Part shown: positions 26,160 through 34,329 of the stretch, one piece after another
Layout: each line of letters begins with the position of its first letter
Numbering within the stretch: position 1 is the stretch's first letter
Source: Stieleria bergensis
Lineage (GTDB): Bacteria > Planctomycetota > Planctomycetia > Pirellulales > Pirellulaceae
Direction: 5' to 3'
NCBI GenBank assembly: GCA_007745635.1
Contig: CP036272.1
Span: forward strand, 6,811,566-6,875,565
Length of the DNA: 64,000 nt
Made by a program: the position numbers and the translations under genes
Notes under the pieces: generated by a model
What the model was told of the DNA's origin: nothing
Databases searched by the model: none
The model's input: the letters and a program-made list of their open reading frames with translations, nothing else

Positions 26160-28757
26160 TTATTTCGTACGAAAGACTTCGCTATCAACCAGTTCAACGA
26201 TCAGGTCAGCAAACTTGAGGTCGTTTTCGCCAGCGGCAACCACGATGCCTGAGACGATCTGTCTCTCGCGATAATTGAGCGAACGACCGGTTGCGTAGGT
26301 CATTAACTTCTCAGACAAACAGCCAGCAAATCGCGTGGGTTTGGCAACGAGGTATTTTTTCAAGTCGGTCACATCACGCAAGTCCTCACCCGAGGGCAGC
26401 GTTCCGGTTGCGTCGATTGGTAATCCGTCGGCGCGTTTGCTTTTGCCATCTTGTTCGGTATAGACCGGATAGGTCTCTCTCCAACGACCGATGGGGTCAA
26501 AGTTCTCGAGTACAAACCCGAGCGGATCGATTTCCCGATGGCAGGCGGCACAGGATGGCTCAGCCATGTGTGCAGCCAGTCTTGCCTTTGGCGATGTCGC
26601 ACCTGCCGTATCAGGGGTAAGCGCTGGAACGGCCTTCGGTGGCTCCGGCGGCGGCGATCCCAGAATGTTCTCTAGCAACCAGACGCCACGAAGCACCGGC
26701 TGGGTATCAACCCCATTGGCCGTCGCCATCATGATCGCTGGCATCGATAACAATCCGCCGACTCGTCCTTCAGGATCAACAGCAACCTGCTTCATCGCCT
26801 TGCTGGTTTTCTGCTTTCCCTTTTTGGCTGTCGCCTTAAAGCTTGGCAGGTCGTAGATTTCTCGCCCCACGGCTTCATTGGTGAAGACAAAATCAGGAGC
26901 AATCAGTTGGGTGACGCTTTGGTTTCTATCCAACACATGCTGAAACGTCATCACGACTTCTTTGCGCATGCCCTGGCGATGGTCATTGCTAAACAAACGG
27001 ATCAACCGCGCGTCCGGCATCAAACGATCAACCGCATCGAGGCCAAGCCACTGACTCGTAAAATCCTCAGCAAAGGTGTTGGAGTTCTTCAGTAGGCGAC
27101 GGGTCTGTTTTTCCAGCTCGCCTGAGCTTGAAAGGCGTCCTGATTCGGCCAGCTTCAACAGCGTTTCATCAGGCGGTGCTGAGGTTAAGAAATACGACAG
27201 CCTGCTCGCAAGTTCATGATCAGAGAGCTGTCCCGGACCGATACTGCGATACAGAAACGCGGGCGAAATCAGCGCTGTGCGGACTGCCAGGTGCAAGCCA
27301 TCATCGAGCGACCCTGTTTTTTGATGCTCTCTTTGGACCAGTTTTGTGTACCGATCGATTTCAGCTTGCGTCGGAGCGCGTCGAAACGTTGAACGCAGAA
27401 ATTTCGCCAGAAAGCGTTGCAAAGCGGCTTGGTCGAAGCGGTCAGCGAGTTCGCCAACAAACTGCTCTCTCTTTCTAGCCAATCGCTGCTGATCACGGTC
27501 TTGGTATTGAGCCATGGGGCCAGTGATCCGAAGACGCTCGATGGCGATGAAAGGGCCTTCTTCGAAAAACTTATAGACCAATGTCTCACCGCTTGAAACC
27601 GCGTTACTGGACACGGATTTAACGGCTTGCTTCAGGGCGTCACTGCCTGGCTGGAGCGGCGGCACGTCCAAGTCCTTGCTCGCCATCACTTCCTTCAGAC
27701 GCTCCCAACCGCTTCCACCACGTGCCGGAGAGCGGAGTTTTTTCCAGGCCGCAGCGATCTCTGGTTCTTGCACCAACAGCGTTTCCAAGAACTTGGTATA
27801 TGCCGCTTTGTCTTCGTAATCAAATGGGCCATTCGCATAACGCATGCGAATCGTCGCACCAGCATCAAGACCGATTTCAAATTCGAATGTCTGTTTCGGT
27901 CCAGGCTTAATCCGCAGTGAACTTTGCTTCGCTTCGTCGCCGGTCATTTGAGTCGCTTCGACCAGCAAGGCTGGCACAGGCTTCGATGCGTTGCGTGGAT
28001 CGAAGCTAGACGCCGTGATTTCGATTCGGTAGCGTCCACTGACAGGAGCTTCAAACTTCGTCGGCCAAGTCGCATGCCGGTTCACGTTCGTTCCCGAGGA
28101 TGCAAGTCGCATCGCCCCATCGATCAGGCAAGCTGAAGAATAGCTGATCACAAGGTCCTTCGCAGGGACATCAAAGGTCTTGATTGACACCGTTTTTCGC
28201 GGGGGCGGGAAAAACTGATCAGCGATCTGCGTTGCTGCATCCGCCATGGATTCCAAGTGCGAGGCAGCAATCACCAAGGCCTCGCCTTGGTTGTCAAAGC
28301 CATGTTGTTGATTGTCTGGAGGAAATCCAGCGGGCAGCGAGTAATCCGTTAACCCGAAGATTTGGGAAACCGTGTTGGCGTACTCGCGACCGCTTAAACG
28401 ACGGAGCGGAGTGCCGCCGAGCGGACTGTTGTCGATCAGCGTTTTATCTAACCAATCCAAAACAACGCGGCGATCAGCCTCGCTGGGTTGATCCATGTCC
28501 ACCGGTGGCATGATCTTCTTTTCGATCATGGTATGAACCAGCTCCAGCGACTTGACGGCGTCAGGCTGGTTCCAGGATGAAGCCTCCAGCGGAAGAACAA
28601 AATCGCCTTCAGCTGCCGAGCGATCATGGCAATCCATGCAGAACTCCTGCAGCACCGCCCTTGCGTCCCGCTTACCTTTTCCTTCAGCCCAGCACTGAAC
28701 CGACGACCAAAACATCACGGTGGCGATCAGAACAAAAACACCCTTACGACCAAGCAT
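26160..28757 (-). CDS. Secreted cytochrome-domain DUF1592-type protein
   Basis: The ATG at 28755-28757 follows a GAGGGAT site and begins a signal peptide, giving 865 residues. The order is PSD-type cytochrome domain with CMDCH (Cys40, Cys43, His44), DUF1587 (REYANTVSQIFGL), a carbohydrate-binding-like middle, DUF1595/DUF1592 (ELASRLSYFLTSAPPDE), DUF1588 with a second heme-like motif in CAACHREIDPLGFVLENF, and DUF1585 at the end. Such proteins are taken to be exported c-type heme proteins with no known reaction. The start lies inside the end of the upstream DUF1552 gene (14-base overlap), so the two are translated together. Here the DUF1552 gene comes first, the reverse of the pair at 32317-35915. 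Confidence 0.9.
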   Translation of the reverse strand: MLGRKGVFVLIATVMFWSSVQCWAEGKGKRDARAVLQEFCMDCHDRSAAEGDFVLPLEASSWNQPDAVKSLELVHTMIEKKIMPPVDMDQPSEADRRVVLDWLDKTLIDNSPLGGTPLRRLSGREYANTVSQIFGLTDYSLPAGFPPDNQQHGFDNQGEALVIAASHLESMADAATQIADQFFPPPRKTVSIKTFDVPAKDLVISYSSACLIDGAMRLASSGTNVNRHATWPTKFEAPVSGRYRIEITASSFDPRNASKPVPALLVEATQMTGDEAKQSSLRIKPGPKQTFEFEIGLDAGATIRMRYANGPFDYEDKAAYTKFLETLLVQEPEIAAAWKKLRSPARGGSGWERLKEVMASKDLDVPPLQPGSDALKQAVKSVSSNAVSSGETLVYKFFEEGPFIAIERLRITGPMAQYQDRDQQRLARKREQFVGELADRFDQAALQRFLAKFLRSTFRRAPTQAEIDRYTKLVQREHQKTGSLDDGLHLAVRTALISPAFLYRSIGPGQLSDHELASRLSYFLTSAPPDETLLKLAESGRLSSSGELEKQTRRLLKNSNTFAEDFTSQWLGLDAVDRLMPDARLIRLFSNDHRQGMRKEVVMTFQHVLDRNQSVTQLIAPDFVFTNEAVGREIYDLPSFKATAKKGKQKTSKAMKQVAVDPEGRVGGLLSMPAIMMATANGVDTQPVLRGVWLLENILGSPPPEPPKAVPALTPDTAGATSPKARLAAHMAEPSCAACHREIDPLGFVLENFDPIGRWRETYPVYTEQDGKSKRADGLPIDATGTLPSGEDLRDVTDLKKYLVAKPTRFAGCLSEKLMTYATGRSLNYRERQIVSGIVVAAGENDLKFADLIVELVDSEVFRTK

Positions 28758-30030
28758 CGATCCCTCGCTTGGTTTCAGAGAAGGAATCGACAGGGGAACC
28801 GAGTTGCTTGAGGATAGAAACAAACACGTCGCCAAGTTGCTGTCCACGCGCATCCTTGGGGTCGGCCGCCAGATGCTGGCCGTGCTTCAATCCACCGCCT
28901 GCGACAATCGTCGGAAGGTCACGGTTGGAGTGCCGACTGGCATCACCCATCCCGGTCCCAAACATCACCACAGTTGTGTCTAACAAAGGCTGGCCGTCCG
29001 CATCCGTCTTTTCTTTCAGTTGCGAGATAAATCTGGCCAGACACCTCATGTGCTCGGTCTCGACGCGGACTAAATCGCGAATCAAATCAGCATCGTTGCC
29101 ATGATGCGACAACGCGTGATAACCGGCGCGAACCGTCTGTCCGTCAATCGTAAAGACCTGACCCAACCCGGCAATGAACAGAGTCGCGACGCGGGTTGCA
29201 TCGGTTTGCAAAGCCAACGCCATCAAGTCAAACATGATTTGCTCGCACTCCAGCATCAGCGTTGGCGCCACTGGGTCATAAGCGGGCAGCTCGTAATCGA
29301 CCTCCACGGTCTCATCGGCCAAGTGGTTTAACTGTCGACTCATCCGTTGCTCAAGTTCTCGCAGTGACGTGAAGTATTCCGAGAGCTTCTGCTTGTCGTC
29401 TTTCCCCACCGCTCGCGCCAGTTGCTTGGCGTCTTCTTGCACCAAGTCCAGCGCGCTGCGACCACTTTTGAGAAGGTATTCACTTCGCTCACGATCATCG
29501 GCAGTGGCGAAGAGTTTTCGATAGACCACGCTTGGCCGATTGATCATCGGCAGGGGAACGCCCCCTCGCGTGTAAACCATCCGCTGTATACTTGGGATGC
29601 CTCCGGCGCAAAGCTGAAGTGATTCGAAACGCGTCGACGTTCCAATCGTCTCCGCAGCAATCTGATCCAACGTGACATCCCCGACGCGTTGACCGCAAAG
29701 ATAATTGTCCCAGTTGCGATGCCCATTTGCCGCACGATGATCGAACCCTGAAAACACGGTGAAGTCTTTCCGATGTTGCTCGAGCGGTTTCAGCAACGTG
29801 GTCGTTTCGTACTGGTGCCCCGTTTGCTTGGGATAAAACGCTTGACGATAAAGGCCCAGGTTGGAACCCACACAGATCAGGCGCTTCGCGGTTCCCTCGG
29901 ATGATTCATGACCGGTTGCCTTGCCCACCTCCCCAGCCATTGCCGAGGGAGCCGATTGCAGCGCTGGCAGTGTCAGCGTCAAGCCGCCCGACTTCAACAG
30001 GAAGCGCCGATTTTTGCGATCTGGTTTCAT
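28744..30030 (-). CDS. DUF1552 protein with basic/twin-arginine-like leader
   Basis: The ATG at 30028-30030 gives 428 residues and starts MKPDRKNRRFLLKSGG, with Arg-Arg at 8-9 before a hydrophobic run, as in Tat leaders; an upstream in-frame start at 30195 adds 55 unlikely residues. DUF1552 is a planctomycete-enriched family found beside DUF1592 proteins. Visible marks are RLICVGSNLGLYRQAFYP near the N terminus, VFSGFDHRAANGHRN, the FIAGLGQVFTIDGQTVRAGY region and VVMFGTGMGDASRHSNRDL near the end. The overall pattern resembles the phosphatase/sulfatase-like DUF1501 fold. It is first in a two-gene operon with the DUF1592 gene. Confidence 0.9.
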   Translation of the reverse strand: MKPDRKNRRFLLKSGGLTLTLPALQSAPSAMAGEVGKATGHESSEGTAKRLICVGSNLGLYRQAFYPKQTGHQYETTTLLKPLEQHRKDFTVFSGFDHRAANGHRNWDNYLCGQRVGDVTLDQIAAETIGTSTRFESLQLCAGGIPSIQRMVYTRGGVPLPMINRPSVVYRKLFATADDRERSEYLLKSGRSALDLVQEDAKQLARAVGKDDKQKLSEYFTSLRELEQRMSRQLNHLADETVEVDYELPAYDPVAPTLMLECEQIMFDLMALALQTDATRVATLFIAGLGQVFTIDGQTVRAGYHALSHHGNDADLIRDLVRVETEHMRCLARFISQLKEKTDADGQPLLDTTVVMFGTGMGDASRHSNRDLPTIVAGGGLKHGQHLAADPKDARGQQLGDVFVSILKQLGSPVDSFSETKRGIDAWS

Positions 30031-30179
30031 GATGATCCAAAAGAAGATGTAGCTGGCGGCAGAGCGGCCAAGGTGGGACAAACGAGGGTGGGGCGGAGGA
30101 CAGTGTTGATGACTTCGATTCAGCACCCAAGTCAGCTCCCATTGTACACACAGCCCTCCCTTCACACGATGAACGTGTT

Positions 30180-30596
30180 TCAATTGAGCAGACAAAAAGA
30201 TCGAACGAGGACCGCTTCGAACCGGAATGACTCGATCGGTTTGGCGCGATCAAACACAATCGTCTTCTGGAGAGCCCCAGAAAGCCCAAACGTCGAGGTC
30301 GCAGGCCTCTGATCGTTAAAATCAAACTTCCCAGCAAGCTCGTGCCGAACTTCGGCAGGCAGTCCGTGGGGTACGTGCTTGCACCGACAAATCACCTGCA
30401 ATCGCCTTGTTTCTGAGGCATTGGTGCGTGCAAGCACGGCAACCTGCGAACTCAATCCCGCGACCGTGGCAACGGCTGTGTTTGGCCGCTGTCCCTGGGT
30501 GTGAAACACCTTCGGCGTTCGCGGAATGCGAGCCGAGCTGGCCTGGCAAGCTTTAGGGACTGCGACGGTTACCAAAAGCCGCCAAACCTTCCGCAT
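30180..30596 (-). pseudogene. Possible gene remnant overlapping palindromic repeat
   Basis: A 138-codon frame on the minus strand has protein-like stretches (LPAEVRHELAGKFDF and KTIVFDRAKPIESFRFE) but also a run of basic, irregular sequence that coincides with the inverted repeat at 30374-30438. I recognise no family. The abrupt end after FRFEAVLVRSF and the lack of a ribosome site make a truncated or decaying gene more likely than an intact one. It could also be chance. Confidence 0.3.
30374..30438. repeat. REP-like palindromic element, copy 2
   Basis: CGTGCTTGCAC at 30374-30384 and its exact reverse complement GTGCAAGCACG at 30428-30438 form an 11-base inverted repeat flanking 43 bases. 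The same word occurs at 5981-5991 in another intergenic palindrome. Confidence 0.5.
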
Positions 30597-30732
30597 TCAA
30601 GCGGTTATTCGCGGCAAACCGATCAAAGCAATGATTCAGGTTCGATTGTGACGATGCTGCGTCAAGCAACTGCTGCGCGAGTTCTGCGCGTGGCGACGCT
30701 TCCCAACGTTCAGACGCATCCCAGGGCGAAAC

Positions 30733-31965
30733 ATGTTCAAGCCGTTGTCGACGATTCTCTGCCTGCTTGGCTGCCTTTTGCTGGTAGGCGCGCATTCGAC
30801 TCCTGTTCACGCACAGGGGTTTGGCATTGAATTGCTAAATACCGCAATGCCCGTCTCGGGCGGGATGGCGGGGACCAGTATCGCTCGCCCTTTGGACATC
30901 ACCTCGGCGATCAACGGTAATCCCGCAGCTCTGCGACAACACCACGGCACAAAGTTCTCCTTCAGTGGGACCTGGATCGAACCAACATTCAATGTGGCCA
31001 ACGCAGGGAACCATCCGCTGTTTGGCGTGACCCCTTTTCCGCAAAACAAATCCGAAGCCCAGGGAGTTGCAGCTGGCAACATCGGGTGGACGCGAGAACT
31101 TGGCGAGCTCGGCTTACCGGCAACGTTGGGTGTTGCCCTGGTCGCTGGGGCCGGGGCGGGATCTGACTTTAGGCATGTCCCCGAATCTAACGGGACCTAT
31201 GCCAGTATTTTGGCACTGGACATTATCAGCAGTGCTGCTGTGGACGTAACGGATCGGCTCAGCGCTGGAGCATCGATCATTCTGTCGAACACAACACTTG
31301 CAGGTCCCTTCGTCGGATCGACGGGTGCGTCGTACGATTATGGACTGCGTGGATCATTGGGCGTCACTTATGACGTGATGCCAGAGACGACCGTCGGTTT
31401 CTACTGGAAAACCAAGGTCGGTTACACCTTCAACAACCTCGTAAACTTCGGTGGCGGGTTTCAGGACGTCTCGCTCGACCGACCAGAGACGTTTGGTTTT
31501 GGTCTGGCCGATAGCTCGCTGATGAATGGCAAGCTGTTGTTGGCCATCGACGCAACCTATTTAGTGTATTCTGAGACGTCTCTGCTGAGAGCCTTTTACG
31601 AAGATCAGTGGGGCATCCAGCTTGGTGCACAGTATTCATGCACCGATCGACTTCGCTTGCGACTCGGCTATGCCTGGGCTGAAAATGCGATGCGGGACAT
31701 TGTGCCGGGTTCCGGTGGCGGAGTCGCCCCACCGGGCGGTGCTGAGCACATTCAGTACGTTCAATCACTCTTTCCAGCGTTCAATGAGCATCGGATCAGT
31801 GGTGGCATTGGGGTTCGCCACGTACTTCCTGGCGTGCACTTTGACATGAATGCTGGAGGAATGTTCGAGGACTCGCAGACGTTTGGTGACACGACGACGT
31901 CGCTTGCCTCGTACTGGGTGGGCGGCGGCCTGACCTTTGAATTCTGCCGCGGATCAATGCGATAG
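30733..31965 (+). CDS. Outer membrane protein, OmpP1/FadL/TodX-like
   Basis: This 410-residue protein has a signal peptide (about 1-27, cut after AHA or HAQ) and then the N-terminal FadL-like plug: MPVSGGMAGTSIARPLDITSAINGNPAALR has the AGTS...GNPA pattern of transporters for hydrophobic compounds (quoted here only as a combined description of residues 39-68). The rest is a series of alternating beta strands with glycine-rich turns up to a terminal strand GGLTFEF. FadL proteins let long-chain fatty acids or aromatics cross the outer membrane. It is flanked by two divergent DUF1552/DUF1592 operons. The exact ligand is unknown. Confidence 0.8.
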   Translation: MFKPLSTILCLLGCLLLVGAHSTPVHAQGFGIELLNTAMPVSGGMAGTSIARPLDITSAINGNPAALRQHHGTKFSFSGTWIEPTFNVANAGNHPLFGVTPFPQNKSEAQGVAAGNIGWTRELGELGLPATLGVALVAGAGAGSDFRHVPESNGTYASILALDIISSAAVDVTDRLSAGASIILSNTTLAGPFVGSTGASYDYGLRGSLGVTYDVMPETTVGFYWKTKVGYTFNNLVNFGGGFQDVSLDRPETFGFGLADSSLMNGKLLLAIDATYLVYSETSLLRAFYEDQWGIQLGAQYSCTDRLRLRLGYAWAENAMRDIVPGSGGGVAPPGGAEHIQYVQSLFPAFNEHRISGGIGVRHVLPGVHFDMNAGGMFEDSQTFGDTTTSLASYWVGGGLTFEFCRGSMR

Positions 31966-32316
31966 CCGTTGATTCGTTGCCAAACACGTCGCTTTCATCC
32001 GATCGCATTGCGTTGCCAGCGGTTGACGTCTGACAGTCTGTGGGTCATCGCTTAACGACAGCACTCGCATTGCATGCCATCAACGCTGATTTCGACCGGG
32101 GGTGGGCTTCCCAGCAGGGGGCCAAAGGAGCGATTGAGAACGATATCGTTCAGATCGACTATAATGACCCTCCGCCTACCATTTCGTTCAGTGTTCTGCC
32201 CCGCCATGCTTGTTGCCGCCTGGTAGTTTCCAGCTGCGGCAGAGTCCTCAGAACCCAGCTGAACCAACCACTCGATACTCTCATTTGGCCGGTCCGGCCT
32301 CGTCCGGCCCGGGTCA
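31966..32316. other. Leader region of DUF1592-DUF1552 operon
   Basis: No gene is seen in this 351-base stretch. It contains the operator-like palindrome and TATAAT described separately, leaving a leader of about 150 bases before the ATG at 32317. A GC-rich inverted stretch (GGCCGGTCCGGCC near 32287) lies close to the start and could fold in the message. Confidence 0.45.
32134..32165 (+). promoter_or_regulatory. Candidate promoter with 14-base palindromic operator
   Basis: A perfect palindrome GAACGATATCGTTC lies at 32138-32151, immediately before a consensus -10 hexamer TATAAT at 32160-32165. A TTGAGA at 32134-32139 resembles a -35 hexamer but the spacing of 20 is longer than ideal. The palindrome would lie between the two boxes, the classic place for a repressor site. 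The target operon is DUF1592-DUF1552 at 32317. Confidence 0.4.
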
Positions 32317-34329
32317 ATGCTCACCATGCAAATCCATCGACATGCGAGGCGACTGGTCGCCGGTTTAACGATTCTCATCCTCGCTCAGTGCCTTTCAGAA
32401 ACGCACGGGGAGGCGCCCGTTGAATTGATCTCCCAGCGCTGTCTGGATTGCCATACGGGCGATGAAGCGGAGGCTGGCATTGACTTGGAATCGCTCCTCG
32501 AGCAAACCACTGCATTGGACGTCAACAACCATCAGCTGGTAGAAAAGTGGGTCAAGATTGAAGCAGCAATCCTGGACCAGCGGATGCCGCCCGAGGGTGA
32601 AGACCCGCTGTCTGAGAATGAACGGAAACTCGTCCAAGATTGGTTTCATCGCCAATTCGTTCTAAAGAATGGTCAGCCTCATATTGGGCCCACGCCGCTG
32701 CGCCGGCTCACTCATTATGAGTTCATCAACACGGTCGAGGATTTACTGGGCGTCCAACTTCGTGCGGACTACAACATCTTGACCAGCGTCAATGTGGAAA
32801 AGAGCTTCGTCGAAAAGATCCTGCCGCTTGAAGTTCCTGGGGAAAGCGGTTTCGTCAACGATGCTCATGCTCTCGCATCACAGCCCTTTGCGATTCAGCA
32901 ATACATCAGGTGCATTGACTTTGCATTGTCCAGGGTCAAGGAAGACGGCGATTCGTTGCAACGACTGTTTGGACTCGATCGCCTGCCAGATCAACTTTCC
33001 GACCAGCAACTGCGCCAGATTGCCAAGCACTTCCTCCATCGTGCCCTCCGCGGACAAGCGACTGACGAACATGTCAAACAGGCGATGGCTGTTTACACTC
33101 AAGCCATCGCAGCGGGCACTGAACAGCAGTCTGCCCTGAAGGCAATGATGCGCACGGGATTACTGCTGCCGGAATTCTACTATCGACTTGAATCAAACGA
33201 AGCCAAATCAACGCCTTACGAAATCGGCGACCATGAATTCGCAACGCGGCTGGCTTACTTTCTGACCAGCTCTACGCCTGACGATCAGTTGCTGGACGCT
33301 GCGGATGCTGGCACACTTCGTTCACCCGCGGTGCTTGAGCAACAGATTGTTCGGCTACTCAATCACCCACGCCGCATCGCGCTTTCCGAACGTTTCGCCG
33401 CCCAGTGGATCGAGTTTGATGAACTGATCAACGATTCCCAGTCAGGCAGCAACGGCATCTCGACCACCAGCCGAGCTCAGTACGACGAGATGCTGTATTT
33501 CTTTGACGAACTGTTTCGGTCCAACCGGAGCGTGCTCGACATCGTGGACTCGGACTGGACGTACATCAGTCGCTACAACATGGGCCAGTATGGCAAAGAC
33601 CAGTTCAAATCGCGTCAACCGTTTGACCAGGGCATGGCCGATGTACTCGCTCATCGCCGTTTAACGGGAGCCCAGCGGCGCGGAATCGAATCCATTTATG
33701 ACCCACCAACCCTGCAGACGGTGACGGGCGATCGCTACGGCGGAGTGATCACATCTGCCGCTGTCATGCGACTAACATCAGCGCCTGCACGTACCAGCCC
33801 GGTACGCCGAGGCGTTTGGTTGCTTGACAAAATCCTTGGCAACAAATTAGAAGCGCCAGAGAACGTTCCTCCGATCGACCAAGCGATCGGCTCCTTACCA
33901 AAGGCAAACCCCAGCAAGCTGGAGATCCTGAAAGCCCATACGGAAATGGAGAGCTGCATGGTTTGCCACAAAACGATTGACCCGCTTGGCATCGGCCTAG
34001 AAAACTTCGATCCAACAGGTCGCTGGCGGACAGAGTATCGTGATCAACAACCGGTGGTCAGCACGGGAGTGCTACCGGGCGGCAATGAGTTTTCTTCGCC
34101 ACGCGAACTGAAATTGCAGTTGCTGGAAATCTATCAAGAGCAGATCGTTCGCAACTTCATTCGCCGATTGCTCTCCTATGCCATTGGTCGCTCGCTAAAG
34201 CCCTACGACCGGGTCACGGTGGACCATCTCTATGAACGTGTTGTCGAGGCGGACTTCAAGAGTGGTGCTGTGATCCGGGAGATCATTGCCTCGCCGCAGT
34301 TTCAATCAAGACAGGACAAAGAACGATGA
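32317..34329 (+). CDS. Secreted cytochrome-domain DUF1592-type protein, short form
   Basis: This 670-residue protein has a signal peptide, with ATG choices at 32317 and 32326 (the second gives a slightly shorter leader). The cytochrome-like motif CLDCH is at Cys42, Cys45, His46. It then shows DUF1587 (LTHYEFINTVEDLLG), DUF1595/DUF1592 (EFATRLAYFLTSSTPDDQ), DUF1588 with CMVCHKTIDPLGIGLENF, and DUF1585 at the end (SYAIGRSLKPYDR). It lacks the carbohydrate-binding-like middle present in the 865-residue relative at 26160-28757. The stop overlaps the next ATG by four bases (34326-34329), so it is coupled to the DUF1552 gene. It probably lies in the periplasm as a heme protein of unknown activity. 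Confidence 0.9.
   Translation: MLTMQIHRHARRLVAGLTILILAQCLSETHGEAPVELISQRCLDCHTGDEAEAGIDLESLLEQTTALDVNNHQLVEKWVKIEAAILDQRMPPEGEDPLSENERKLVQDWFHRQFVLKNGQPHIGPTPLRRLTHYEFINTVEDLLGVQLRADYNILTSVNVEKSFVEKILPLEVPGESGFVNDAHALASQPFAIQQYIRCIDFALSRVKEDGDSLQRLFGLDRLPDQLSDQQLRQIAKHFLHRALRGQATDEHVKQAMAVYTQAIAAGTEQQSALKAMMRTGLLLPEFYYRLESNEAKSTPYEIGDHEFATRLAYFLTSSTPDDQLLDAADAGTLRSPAVLEQQIVRLLNHPRRIALSERFAAQWIEFDELINDSQSGSNGISTTSRAQYDEMLYFFDELFRSNRSVLDIVDSDWTYISRYNMGQYGKDQFKSRQPFDQGMADVLAHRRLTGAQRRGIESIYDPPTLQTVTGDRYGGVITSAAVMRLTSAPARTSPVRRGVWLLDKILGNKLEAPENVPPIDQAIGSLPKANPSKLEILKAHTEMESCMVCHKTIDPLGIGLENFDPTGRWRTEYRDQQPVVSTGVLPGGNEFSSPRELKLQLLEIYQEQIVRNFIRRLLSYAIGRSLKPYDRVTVDHLYERVVEADFKSGAVIREIIASPQFQSRQDKER

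Larger units (their letters stand above)
30031..30732. other. Long spacer upstream of FadL-like gene
   Basis: This 702-base divergent region has the promoter of the DUF1552/DUF1592 operon on its left side. It also carries a palindromic repeat pair and an uncertain leftward frame, both listed separately. The stretch 30600-30732 shows nothing further. Confidence 0.45.
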
